Shown in pieces: positions 1 to 6,363 of a stretch of DNA of 11,084 nucleotides; position 1 is the stretch's first letter; each line of letters starts with the position of its first letter. The notes under the pieces were generated by a model. That model worked only from the letters and a program-made list of their open reading frames with translations. It was not told where the DNA came from and ran no database searches. This DNA comes from Flavobacterium psychrophilum. Its GTDB lineage: Bacteria; Bacteroidota; Bacteroidia; Flavobacteriales; Flavobacteriaceae. The position numbers and the translations under genes are program-made. The stretch is from contig QFQM01000145.1 of the NCBI GenBank assembly GCA_003243255.1, forward strand, positions 1 through 11,084, given 5' to 3'.

Positions 1-744
1 GTTATGGTGGAGATCCGTGCCGGTACAGGTGGTGATGAAGCAAGTATCTTTGCGGGCGACCTTTACAGGATGTATACAAAATACTGTGAAAACATGGGCT
101 GGAGAACCAGCGTTGTTGACGTAAGCGAAGGTACTTCTGGTGGTTTCAAAGAGGTTATCTTTGAAGTTACCGGAGAGGATGTTTACGGAACGCTTAAGTT
201 TGAAGCCGGTGTACACCGTGTACAGCGTGTACCTCAGACAGAAACTCAGGGACGTATCCACACATCGGCAGCTACCGTAATGGTACTTCCGGAAGCTGAG
301 GAGTTTGACGTACAGATCGACATGAACGATGTACGTATCGACTTCTTCTGTTCATCAGGTCCAGGCGGACAGTCGGTAAACACAACTAAGTCGGCTGTAC
401 GTATGACGCACATTCCTACCGGACTTGTGGCACAATGTCAGGATGAGAAATCGCAGCATAAAAATAAAGATAAAGCTTTAGTGGTACTACGTTCACGTCT
501 ATATGAGATGGAGCTTGCCAAAAAACAGGAAGAGGATGCGGCAAAACGTAACTCTCAGGTAAGCAGTGGTGACCGTTCGGCTAAGATCCGTACCTATAAC
601 TATCCTCAGGGACGTGTTACCGACCACAGAATCGGGCTTACACTTTACGACCTTGATGGCGTAATGAACGGAAGCGTTCAGAAGCTTATTGACGAGCTTC
701 AGCTGGTTAACAATACAGAAAAGCTTAAAGAAAGCGAATATTAA
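1..744 (+). CDS. prfA: Peptide chain release factor 1 (RF1), 5'-truncated by the window edge
   Basis: RF1 recognises UAA and UAG stop codons in the ribosomal A site and triggers hydrolysis of the finished peptide in the cytoplasm. The frame is open from base 1; 247 codons are visible, so about 110 N-terminal residues of a usual ~358-residue protein lie upstream. The visible part opens with the RF hallmark [18 protein letters not shown]. The codon-reading tripeptide of RF1 is present as P-Q-T (232-240), within [12 protein letters not shown]2 would carry S-P-F here. The catalytic GGQ lies at 364-372 inside GPGGQSVN, whose glutamine is normally methylated by PrmC. The C-terminal part ([20 protein letters not shown]) is also typical. 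The ATG at base 4 is internal and not the start. The gene ends in TAA just before a strong terminator. No damage is seen and the identification is secure. Confidence 0.97.
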   Translation, partial: VMVEIRAGTGGDEASIFAGDLYRMYTKYCENMGWRTSVVDVSEGTSGGFKEVIFEVTGEDVYGTLKFEAGVHRVQRVPQTETQGRIHTSAATVMVLPEAEEFDVQIDMNDVRIDFFCSSGPGGQSVNTTKSAVRMTHIPTGLVAQCQDEKSQHKNKDKALVVLRSRLYEMELAKKQEEDAAKRNSQVSSGDRSAKIRTYNYPQGRVTDHRIGLTLYDLDGVMNGSVQKLIDELQLVNNTEKLKESEY

Positions 745-749
745 TACTG

Positions 750-775
750 AATCCCGCCAATCGGCGGGATTTTTT
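750..775 (+). terminator. Rho-independent terminator after prfA
   Basis: A perfect 9-bp GC-rich stem (750-758 paired with 763-771, core CCCGCC/GGCGGG) closes a 4-nt loop and runs into a T tract (to 775). It begins 5 nt after the prfA stop. It separates prfA from pyrF, which has its own promoter. Confidence 0.9.
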
Positions 776-815
776 GTGTCTTGATTTTACCTTCGCCAAT
801 ACCAAAACAAAATCG

Positions 816-823
816 TACTTTTG
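816..823 (+). promoter_or_regulatory. Bacteroidota-type -7 box of pyrF
   Basis: TACTTTTG at 816-823 is a full match to the Bacteroidota -7 consensus TAnnTTTG. The -33 box is poor (TTCG at 792-795). Transcription would begin near 830, giving a leader of under 20 nt to the ATG at 848. The in-frame TTG at 821 lies inside this box, which argues against it as a start codon. Confidence 0.65.
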
Positions 824-847
824 CAGCCGAAACAAAAACATACTTTC

Positions 848-1660
848 ATGACGACAGAACAGCTTTATGCCCAGATTCAGAAGAAAAAATCATTCTTATG
901 CATTGGATTAGATGTAGACTTGAATAAAATCCCGAAACATCTTTTAGCAACGGAAGACCCGATCTTTGAATTCAATAAAGCTATTATCGATGCTACACAC
1001 GATCTTGCTGTGTCTTACAAGCCTAATACTGCTTTTTATGAGGCTTACGGACTTAAAGGCTGGATGTCGCTTGAAAAAACAATCAAATACCTGAACGAAA
1101 AGCATCCGGATATATTTACCATTGCTGATGCTAAACGTGGCGATATAGGCAATACTTCTACTATGTATGCCAAAGCTTTTCTGGAAGACCTGAATTTTGA
1201 TTCGGTTACCGTAGCTCCTTATATGGGTAAAGACAGCGTAGAGCCGTTTTTGGCTTTTGAAAATAAATTTACGATTCTTCTTGCGCTTACCTCAAACGAA
1301 GGTGCTTTTGATTTTCAGACCAAAACTGCCGAAGGCGAAGAACTATATAAAATGGTACTGAAAACGTCTAAGGCATGGAAGAACAGCCAAAACCTGATGT
1401 ATGTGGTTGGCGCTACTAAAGCTGAATATTTTACAGGCATCCGCCAAATTGTACCGGACAGTTTCCTGCTTGTACCGGGAGTTGGAGCACAGGGAGGCAG
1501 TCTTCAGGAAGTATGTAAATACGGAATGAACGATAAAGTAGGTTTGCTTATCAATTCGTCAAGAGGAATCATCTATGCATCGAACGGCGAAGATTTTGCT
1601 GAAAAAGCAAGAGAAGAAGCGCTGAAGATGCAACAGGAAATGGAAGAATTGCTTAAATAG
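848..1660 (+). CDS. pyrF: Orotidine 5'-phosphate decarboxylase (type 2 PyrF)
   Basis: PyrF converts orotidine 5'-monophosphate to UMP, the last step of de novo pyrimidine synthesis, in the cytoplasm. The 270-residue product fits the longer type-2 subfamily. Visible signatures are the N-terminal [12 protein letters not shown], the catalytic D-x-K-x-x-D set in [10 protein letters not shown] (Asp94, Lys96, Asp99; codons 1127-1144), the phosphate-binding loop VPGVGAQGG (residues 209-217) and NSSRG (236-240) near the C-terminus. The ATG at 848 is chosen because the upstream in-frame TTG at 821 falls within the promoter box. The gene has its own promoter after the prfA terminator, so it is probably transcribed alone. 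The prfA-pyrF order is, as I recall, common in flavobacteria. Nothing is missing or unusual. Confidence 0.96.
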   Translation: MTTEQLYAQIQKKKSFLCIGLDVDLNKIPKHLLATEDPIFEFNKAIIDATHDLAVSYKPNTAFYEAYGLKGWMSLEKTIKYLNEKHPDIFTIADAKRGDIGNTSTMYAKAFLEDLNFDSVTVAPYMGKDSVEPFLAFENKFTILLALTSNEGAFDFQTKTAEGEELYKMVLKTSKAWKNSQNLMYVVGATKAEYFTGIRQIVPDSFLLVPGVGAQGGSLQEVCKYGMNDKVGLLINSSRGIIYASNGEDFAEKAREEALKMQQEMEELLK

Positions 1661-1669
1661 TAACGGTTT

Positions 1670-1747
1670 GTCATTCTGAGCGCAACGTAGTGAAGCCGAA
1701 GAATCTCATGAGATTTCTCCGCTCCATTTCATTTCGGTCGAAATGAC
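1670..1747. repeat. 78-bp palindromic intergenic element (REP-like)
   Basis: The element begins GTCATTctgagCG (1670-1682) and ends with its imperfect complement (1735-1747); 10 of 13 positions pair. The middle holds a perfect 14-nt palindrome, AATCTCATGAGATT (1702-1715). It fills almost the whole gap between pyrF and the next gene. Sequences of the type GTCATTCTGAGCG...GAATCTC...GGTCGAAATGAC are, as I recall, found dispersed between genes in many bacterial genomes. In the transcript it could fold as a long hairpin and protect or end the pyrF message. Only one copy is in this window, so multicopy status is inferred. Confidence 0.65.
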
Positions 1748-1765
1748 AGAGTATCATAAGATTCA

Positions 1766-2602
1766 ATGAAAACTTTTACCGACCAAATAGGTAACACCCA
1801 TACTTTTACTGAAACGCCTAAGCGTATCGTCTCTCTGGTGCCGTCACAAACCGAATTACTTTTCGATTTGGGGCTGGAGGATAAGATCGTAGGGATTACC
1901 AAATTCTGTGTACACCCTTATCATTTAAAATCTACCAAAAAGATTATTGGCGGTACTAAGAAAGTACACGTTGAGAAAATAAGGCTGCTTCAGCCGGACA
2001 TCATCATTGCCAATAAAGAAGAGAATACGCTTGAGATAGTTGAGTCGCTAAAAGATATTGCTCCTGTATGGGTTAGCGATATTGTTACAGTAGAAGACAA
2101 TCTGCAAATGATAGAGGAGCTGGGTAAGATATTCTCGGTTCGCACTCAGGCGCGTTTCTGGATCGATAAGATAAACTTTGGCCTTGCCGACTTTAAAGAG
2201 TATATAAAAGACAAACCGGTTATGAGAGCGGCTTATTTTATATGGAAGAACCCTTATATGGTTGCCGGAAATAATACTTTTATAAATGAGCTTCTTAAGT
2301 TGAATAATATTACCAATATTTACGAAAAGAATGAAGGCCGCTATCCTGAGGTTATCGTGCAGAAGATGCGCATTCAGGGCGATCCTCAGATTATTTTCCT
2401 GTCCTCTGAACCTTATCCGTTTAAGGATGAAGATGCCTTTGAGCTGGGTCGTCATACGCACCATGCCCAGACCATTTTTGTGGATGGTGAGATGTTCTCT
2501 TGGTATGGCAGCAGGCTGGTAAAGGCTTTCCCGTATTTTAAGCAGGTTAGGGAACGTATGGTAGAACACGACCATGACCATGATCACGGGCATCATCATT
2601 AA
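1766..2602 (+). CDS. BtuF-like helical-backbone metal/cobalamin receptor with His-rich tail, no signal peptide
   Basis: The 278-residue protein has the fold signatures of class III substrate-binding proteins for cobalamin, siderophore or metal ABC importers: KRIVSLVPSQTELLFDLGL (residues 19-37), VGITKFCVHP (42-51), IGGTKKVHVEKI and LLQPDIIIANKEEN (to ~87), and a C-terminal lobe ending in TIFVDGEMFSWYGSRLVKAFPYF. Such proteins are normally exported, but this one starts directly at the domain. An in-frame TAA at 1757-1759, 9 nt before the ATG, rules out a missed signal peptide. The last 11 residues (268-278, codons 2567-2599) are H-D repeats ending G-H-H-H, with seven histidines, a likely Ni/Co/Zn-binding tail. 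No permease or ATPase gene is adjacent. The fold is secure; the ligand and a cytosolic role are inference. Confidence 0.85.
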   Translation: MKTFTDQIGNTHTFTETPKRIVSLVPSQTELLFDLGLEDKIVGITKFCVHPYHLKSTKKIIGGTKKVHVEKIRLLQPDIIIANKEENTLEIVESLKDIAPVWVSDIVTVEDNLQMIEELGKIFSVRTQARFWIDKINFGLADFKEYIKDKPVMRAAYFIWKNPYMVAGNNTFINELLKLNNITNIYEKNEGRYPEVIVQKMRIQGDPQIIFLSSEPYPFKDEDAFELGRHTHHAQTIFVDGEMFSWYGSRLVKAFPYFKQVRERMVEHDHDHDHGHHH

Positions 2603-2626
2603 GTTTCTTTACTCGGGTAAAATATT

Positions 2627-2634
2627 TATATTTG
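2627..2634 (+). promoter_or_regulatory. -7 box for the gene at 2657
   Basis: TATATTTG at 2627-2634 matches TAnnTTTG fully, with a weak -33 match (TTTC at 2604-2607, 19-nt spacer). The start codon is 22 nt after the box, so the leader would be about 15 nt. It indicates separate transcription from the upstream metal-receptor gene. Confidence 0.6.
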
Positions 2635-2656
2635 GCTACTAAACTAAACTGTTGCC

Positions 2657-3385
2657 ATGAAAAAGATATTTTCTTTAGTGTTCTTTTTAACGATTTCCTC
2701 CCTTTTTGCCCAAAATCAGATAGTTCCCGGAGATACAATTTTTGAGACAAAATACATTCAGCCGGAACGTTACCAAATGAAATGGTATATTGTTCAGGAT
2801 GGGCAAAAGCACGAAGTAGCACGCATAAATACGTCAATACAGCCGGGCAAATATAAAATTGCCATTGTTTCGAATGTCGATGTGAACAATGCCAAAACCA
2901 AATGGATAGACTCTACCATAACCATGACGAAGGATCTGTCGCCAATACGTCATTATTCTGATAATCTGGAACGTGCTGTCAAGCTTAAATTTGGAGCGGC
3001 AGTTACGGGGACTTATAACGATAAACTACAAAAAAAGGATATAAAAGTAAACGAGGTAGCGCTGGCCGGAAAATACTTTGACAGTAATTTTTATCCATAT
3101 TTGGTGCGCCTTTTACCTTATAAAGAAGGGTATACTGCTGAGATTGCTACATATGATTACAATCCTGCGAGAAAAGGAATCACTGTTCAGAAGATAACCG
3201 ATGTAAAAACGGGATCATACAGGAATAAAAACGGAGTGAACCTGGTATGGATCGTTACCTCTATGGAAACCATTAAAGGGATAACCACTCAGGTTAAATA
3301 TTATATTGATAAGTCGGACAGGAAAATATTTAAACAGGAAATTTTTGACGGGCAAATGAATACACTGATAGAACGTTCGGAATAA
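2657..3385 (+). CDS. Exported protein of unknown function (possibly DUF3108/LolA-like fold)
   Basis: The 242-residue product begins with a clear Sec signal peptide: two Lys, a hydrophobic stretch and LFA|Q, with cleavage likely after Ala18. The mature part is rich in alternating hydrophobic/polar stretches and aromatic residues, suggesting mostly beta strands. It contains DLSPIRHYSDNLERAVKLKF, VTGTYNDK and, near the end, TTQVKYYIDKSDRKIFKQEI. This pattern resembles the half-barrel lipid-handling folds (DUF3108, LolA superfamily) where a strand reports substrate conversion, but the likeness is by eye and weak. No catalytic motif or lipobox is seen. The TAA stop is only 6 bp from the stop of the convergent thioredoxin-like gene. 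It is probably periplasmic; the function is unknown. Confidence 0.8.
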   Translation: MKKIFSLVFFLTISSLFAQNQIVPGDTIFETKYIQPERYQMKWYIVQDGQKHEVARINTSIQPGKYKIAIVSNVDVNNAKTKWIDSTITMTKDLSPIRHYSDNLERAVKLKFGAAVTGTYNDKLQKKDIKVNEVALAGKYFDSNFYPYLVRLLPYKEGYTAEIATYDYNPARKGITVQKITDVKTGSYRNKNGVNLVWIVTSMETIKGITTQVKYYIDKSDRKIFKQEIFDGQMNTLIERSE

Positions 3386-3391
3386 TTTGTA

Positions 3392-3832
3392 CTATCGGGA
3401 CATTTTTTTAAACATCGCCACATAATCTTTTACTGTTTCTTTGTCTTCATATCCTGCTTTAGACAGCACTTTGCCGTTTTTGTCAAGCATTACGAAGTAT
3501 GGAAAAAAGCCATCGCGGTTGTACTTTTCGGTCAGTATCATTTTCATGTCGTTTACATTCACCGGCTCAGGATTTCCTTTTTTCTGTAAAAAGTCGGCAC
3601 GCAATAATACCCAGTTCTTTTCTGCAGCAGCTTTAAACTCTTCGCTTGGCCATACTTCTTTATCAAGATACATGCAGGGCATACACCAGTCTGAACCTGA
3701 AAATACCAAAAGGATATTTTTGTTTGTGGCTGCGGCTTTCTTTTTGGCTACAGCCAGATCGGTATGCCATTCCTGTGCCATTGCGGCTGTGCCAATCATC
3801 ATAAGGCATAATACGAGTACGCTCTTTTTCAC
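3392..3832 (-). CDS. Exported thioredoxin-family protein (CMPC active site), GTG start
   Basis: This 146-residue protein has a signal peptide (KKSVLVLCLMMIGTAAMA|Q, cleavage after about residue 19) and a thioredoxin-fold domain of the Thioredoxin_7 type. The redox pair is W-C-M-P-C (Cys50 and Cys53), following LLVFSGSD. The conserved cis-proline region is GFFPYFVMLDKNGKV (Pro111). The GTG at 3830-3832 is chosen as start because it places the signal peptide at the N-terminus. A longer frame back to an ATG at 3877 would add 15 residues, but that ATG overlaps the -33 box of the promoter and the -7 box falls inside the extension. The protein probably reduces or isomerises disulfides, or passes electrons, in the periplasm; the partner is unknown. 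It converges on the gene ending at 3385. Confidence 0.88.
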   Translation of the reverse strand: MKKSVLVLCLMMIGTAAMAQEWHTDLAVAKKKAAATNKNILLVFSGSDWCMPCMYLDKEVWPSEEFKAAAEKNWVLLRADFLQKKGNPEPVNVNDMKMILTEKYNRDGFFPYFVMLDKNGKVLSKAGYEDKETVKDYVAMFKKMSR

Positions 3833-3848
3833 TTCTGCTCTTTTTTGG

Positions 3849-3878
3849 CAAAAATAGAAAACTAATGCAAGTATCAAA
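3849..3878 (-). promoter_or_regulatory. Complete -33/-7 promoter of the thioredoxin-like gene
   Basis: Read on the minus strand, TTTG (3878-3875) is followed by an 18-nt spacer and TATTTTTG (3856-3849), a full match to TAnnTTTG. The -7 box ends 16 nt before the GTG start. This is one of the two best promoters in the window and it decides the start codon of the gene. Confidence 0.7.
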
Positions 3879-3910
3879 GTGAGCTATTGAAAATTTAAGA
3901 TTTTATAATA

Positions 3911-3942
3911 AAAAAACCGCTGTTGGGGACGCAGCGGTTTTT
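3911..3942 (-). terminator. Terminator of the DoxX-like gene
   Basis: An 11-bp stem (3912-3922 paired with 3932-3942, core ACCGCTG/CAGCGGT) lies 6 nt downstream of the DoxX stop codon and is followed on the minus strand by a U run. The flanking A and T tracts would allow function in both directions. Confidence 0.85.
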
Positions 3943-3947
3943 GAGTA

Positions 3948-4376
3948 TTACGAAAAAGAGTATTGCTTACTCTTTCCGTGAATCATGAATCGCCATTCTT
4001 TATAATGGTATAACAGCATTAGTACTACAGCGCCAAGTGGTATTCCTGTTTCAATCAATTCATCCGGCCTGTTGTCCAAAAGCAGGTGGAAAAGAAAGAT
4101 TGAAGAAATAACCGGAAGCAAAATAATTGTGCCCAGTAACCTTGTCCTTGGAAACACGAGCAAAATACCGGCAAACACTTCGATAGACCCTACCACCTTT
4201 GTGAAGCCGGAGCTGCAAAGGGCATTCATCAGGTTTATATAGTCCTGAGGCAGTGTGCTCTCAGGGCCGTAAACACTGCAGGGGGAAATGAAGTGCTTGT
4301 CTACGCCATTGTAAACAAAAAAGACACCCAATGCTGCGCCAATAAGCGCCATGAGTATCGGGTAAAGTGGTTTCAT
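3948..4376 (-). CDS. DoxX-family small membrane protein
   Basis: The 142-residue product has four predicted membrane segments, at about residues 6-22, 60-75, 80-100 and 108-123, the usual DoxX/DoxD topology. The pattern SSGFTKVVGSIEVFAGILLVFPRTRLLG, with a Glu between helices, is characteristic of the family. A Cys-containing loop (residues 31-42) lies between helix 1 and helix 2. DoxX proteins are inner-membrane proteins, some linked to thiol or quinone chemistry, but the substrate of this one is not known. It has its own terminator downstream. Upstream is a perfect 22-nt palindrome that probably binds a dimeric repressor or activator. The thioredoxin-like gene downstream on the same strand has its own promoter, so the two are not clearly an operon. 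Confidence 0.85.
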   Translation of the reverse strand: MKPLYPILMALIGAALGVFFVYNGVDKHFISPCSVYGPESTLPQDYINLMNALCSSGFTKVVGSIEVFAGILLVFPRTRLLGTIILLPVISSIFLFHLLLDNRPDELIETGIPLGAVVLMLLYHYKEWRFMIHGKSKQYSFS

Positions 4377-4405
4377 AATTTTTTGGTTTTGGTAATTGTA
4401 AGGTT

Positions 4406-4413
4406 TAAATGTA
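4406..4413 (-). promoter_or_regulatory. Possible -7 box of the DoxX-like gene
   Basis: TACATTTA on the minus strand (4413-4406) differs from TAnnTTTG only at the last base. It ends 29 nt before the ATG. The -33 region would fall inside the palindrome at 4416-4437. Confidence 0.4.
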
Positions 4414-4415
4414 AA

Positions 4416-4437
4416 AATATGTTAAATTTAACATATT
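4416..4437. promoter_or_regulatory. Perfect 22-nt palindrome, candidate operator for the DoxX-like gene
   Basis: The half-site AATATGTTAAA is followed at once by its exact reverse complement with no spacer. It sits 40-61 nt upstream of the DoxX-like ATG, over the spacer and -33 region of the proposed promoter. This is where a dimeric repressor would block RNA polymerase. The regulator is not encoded in the window. Confidence 0.5.
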
Positions 4438-4637
4438 ATTATCAATATGATGTCATTTTATCGTAAATATTTTCCTTACAAAAGCAAAAATGCCGGTAGT
4501 TGTATACCGGCATTTTTTTAACTAACCCTAACCAAATGTGAGAAAACCATTTATTTGCAACTGCAAATTACTTAAATAATTTCCACAACAATGTTAAGGA
4601 TATGTTATATCTATTTGTTTGATAATAAAAACTTTAG
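4438..4637. other. Intergenic stretch between the DoxX-like and DUF4197 genes
   Basis: No gene is seen in these 200 bp. They contain the DUF4197 operon terminator (4486-4517) and a short dyad, ATTTGCA-AC-TGCAAAT (4553-4568). The rest is AT-rich without recognisable signals. Confidence 0.5.
4486..4517 (-). terminator. Terminator of the DUF4197 gene pair
   Basis: A 13-bp perfect stem (4486-4498 paired with 4505-4517, core TGCCGGTA/TACCGGCA) closes a 6-nt loop and is bordered by A and T runs on its two sides. It lies about 120 nt beyond the stop of the second DUF4197 gene, so that transcript would have a long 3' tail. The A run on its left provides the U tract for minus-strand transcripts. Confidence 0.8.
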
Positions 4638-5354
4638 CTACTTGTTGTCCTGAGCAGCGAATACTTTTTTGAGAAGTGCCGAAGTACGGGCAGTTACATT
4701 ATTTCGTATGTCTTTCTCTTCAACGGCAATCATTTTGTATACACCATCAAGAGCTTCGTTGGTAACATAGTCTGTTAAATCAGGGTTAACTTTTTTTACC
4801 AGCGGCACCTGGTTGTACTTGGTAATTATGTTTTTCCACACCTTATCGGCTCCTACTTTACTGAAAGACGACTTTATAACCGGATTGAACTTTGCATACA
4901 ATGGCGATGAGGTTTTTGTCCTTAAGTAAGAAGTAGCGGCTTCATCATTTCCCATCAGGATATTTTTAGCGTCTGTAAAGGTGATTTCCTTAACGGCAGT
5001 AACAAATATGGGTGTTGCTTCTTTAACGGCATCCTCAGCGGCGCGATTCATCATCTTGATGCCTTCGTCGGCCAGGCTGCCAAGGCCAATATCACGAAGC
5101 GTTTTATCTACCTGTTGCAGTTCAGAAGGTAAAAGGATCTTTACCATCTGGTTTTTATAAAAACCATCTACAGCGGTAAGTTTGGTAACCTGTTTGTCGA
5201 TACCATTATCCAGCGCTTCGCGAAGCCCTGCTGCAATATCGGCATTAGAAAGTATTCCGGTAGTTTGCGGTAACTGACTGGCTACCTGCTGCAGTTCGGC
5301 GCAGCCTGAAAGCGTTAAGCTGATTGCGATAAGTGGGATAAAAAGTCGTTTCAT
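4638..5354 (-). CDS. DUF4197 lipoprotein (second gene of a tandem pair)
   Basis: This 238-residue protein starts with a lipoprotein signal, MKRLFIPLIAISLTLSGC, where Leu-Ser-Gly-Cys18 is the lipobox, so the mature protein should be lipid-anchored. The rest is a DUF4197 domain (about residues 35-235), largely helical and recognised by conserved blocks such as KLTAVDGFYKN, VKILLP, NRAAEDAVKEATPIF, DAKNILMG and NPDLTDYVT. The function of DUF4197 is not known; no catalytic motif is evident. It is a clear paralogue of the gene immediately upstream (start at 6108): most of the domain aligns without gaps and well over half the residues look identical by eye. The two genes are 16 bp apart on the same strand and probably share the promoter at 6126. 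Confidence 0.87.
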   Translation of the reverse strand: MKRLFIPLIAISLTLSGCAELQQVASQLPQTTGILSNADIAAGLREALDNGIDKQVTKLTAVDGFYKNQMVKILLPSELQQVDKTLRDIGLGSLADEGIKMMNRAAEDAVKEATPIFVTAVKEITFTDAKNILMGNDEAATSYLRTKTSSPLYAKFNPVIKSSFSKVGADKVWKNIITKYNQVPLVKKVNPDLTDYVTNEALDGVYKMIAVEEKDIRNNVTARTSALLKKVFAAQDNK

Positions 5355-5370
5355 GGTATATGCTTAGGTG

Positions 5371-6108
5371 TTATTTCTTATCCTGTAAAGCAAATACTTT
5401 TTTCAGTAAGTCTGAAGAGCGCGATGATAAATTTGTCCTAATATTTTTTTCTTCTACCGATATCATTTTGAATACACCTTCCATAGCTTTATCGGTCACG
5501 TAATCCGTAAGGTCAGGGTTAACTTTGGTTACAAGGGGAAGCGTATTGTATTTTTCGATAATGTTCTTCCAAACCGCATCGGCACCCACATTGCTTAGTG
5601 ATGTCTGCACAACAGGGCTGAATTTTGAATACAAAGGGGTTGAGGTTGTTTTTTGCAGGTAAGCAGTCGCCGAGTTATCAGCACCCATCAGGATGTTCTT
5701 GGCATCGGCAAAGCTCATGCTTGTTATCGCATTAACGAATATTGGGGTAGCCTCTTTAACGGCATCCTCGGCAGCACGGTTCAGTACTAAAAGGCCTTCA
5801 TCCGCCAGTTTGCTCATTCCTATCTGGCGCATTTTCTTGTCAACTTTCTGCAGTTCTTCAGGAAGAAGGATCTTTACTGCTTCATTTTTATAGAATCCGT
5901 CAACAGCAGTAAGTTTGCTAACCTGTTTAGTCACACCTTCCTGAAGGGCGGCTTTAAGTCCGTTGCCTATTTCAGTATTGCTTAGTGTCGATTTTCCGGT
6001 AGCGCTGCTAACAGTATTTTTTGCTTTGTCAAGGAGTCCGCCTAATTGTGCATTTGCAGCAGCCGGAACCATTGCCGCTACCATAAGGGAAAGAAGTAGT
6101 TTTTTCAT
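5371..6108 (-). CDS. DUF4197 secreted protein (first gene of a tandem pair)
   Basis: The 245-residue product has an ordinary Sec signal peptide (KKLLLSLMVAAMVPAAANA|Q, cleavage after about Ala20) and no lipobox cysteine, so it should be a soluble periplasmic protein. A short linker rich in Gly, Lys and Ser (GGLLDKAKNTVSSATGKS) leads into the DUF4197 domain, with the same blocks as its neighbour: KLTAVDGFYKN, VKILLPEELQKVDK, NRAAEDAVKEATPIF, DAKNILMG, VGADAVWKNII, NPDLTDYVT and LLKKVFALQD. It is first in the pair, with a good -7 box 18 nt upstream of the ATG and an A11 tract between them. The family assignment is firm by motif; the biochemical role is unknown. Confidence 0.88.
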   Translation of the reverse strand: MKKLLLSLMVAAMVPAAANAQLGGLLDKAKNTVSSATGKSTLSNTEIGNGLKAALQEGVTKQVSKLTAVDGFYKNEAVKILLPEELQKVDKKMRQIGMSKLADEGLLVLNRAAEDAVKEATPIFVNAITSMSFADAKNILMGADNSATAYLQKTTSTPLYSKFSPVVQTSLSNVGADAVWKNIIEKYNTLPLVTKVNPDLTDYVTDKAMEGVFKMISVEEKNIRTNLSSRSSDLLKKVFALQDKK

Positions 6109-6114
6109 TTGTGA

Positions 6115-6133
6115 TTTTTTTTTTTCAAAGCTA
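6115..6133 (-). promoter_or_regulatory. -7 box and A11 tract ahead of the DUF4197 pair
   Basis: TAGCTTTG on the minus strand (6133-6126) is a full TAnnTTTG match. It is followed directly by 11 consecutive A residues (T on the plus strand, 6115-6125) that would form the start of the transcript. No clear -33 box is seen. Length changes in the homopolymer would alter the initial transcribed region without changing the protein. Confidence 0.6.
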
Positions 6134-6207
6134 AAACAAAAACCATTCCTTTTTATTGTGAAGTTAATTTGTTGATCAGGTGATTTGATTATTTGATATA
6201 GAACAAT

Positions 6208-6360
6208 GATTTATTCCCTGCGGAAATTTTCGATACCAAATTTCGATTGCTACCAACATTATTTCCCTAACGGGAAACTTGGTTGAAGATATCGCGTAGC
6301 GATTTAATGTTGGTAGGGGATAGTTAGGGTTGAAATTGTTTCCCGTAGGGAATTAATTTT
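6208..6360. repeat. Structured repeat, copy A (~153 bp)
   Basis: This is a direct-orientation copy of the element at 6741-6901. The core at 6231-6316 matches 6771-6856 at 84 of 86 bases (mismatches at 6278 and 6279). The right end (6339-6360) matches 6880-6901 over 22 of 22 bases. The ~22 bases before the right end (6317-6338) are unrelated between copies. Internal structure: a perfect 12-bp stem (6250-6261 with 6305-6316) enclosing two small hairpins, TTTCCC-taac-GGGAAA (6262-6277) and ATCGC-gta-GCGAT (6291-6303). The left arm (attccctgcggaaa, 6213-6226) is a degraded form of that in copy B. It starts about 100 bp upstream of the DUF4197 pair and ends 3 nt short of the stop codon of the orphan ORF. 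Confidence 0.85.
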
Positions 6361-6363
6361 TGT

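Noticed and set aside
821..847. TTG start for pyrF, adding 9 residues
   Set aside because: The TTG is part of the TACTTTTG promoter box, and the ATG at 848 gives the normal N-terminus of the family.
2048..2599. 183-codon open frame on the minus strand opposite the receptor gene
   Set aside because: It is antisense to a gene with clear family motifs, and its N-terminus is just the complement of the His/Asp tail codons.
3441..3857. 138-codon open frame on the plus strand opposite the thioredoxin-like gene
   Set aside because: The minus strand encodes a signal peptide and a CxxC active site with a good promoter; the plus frame shows no recognisable protein.
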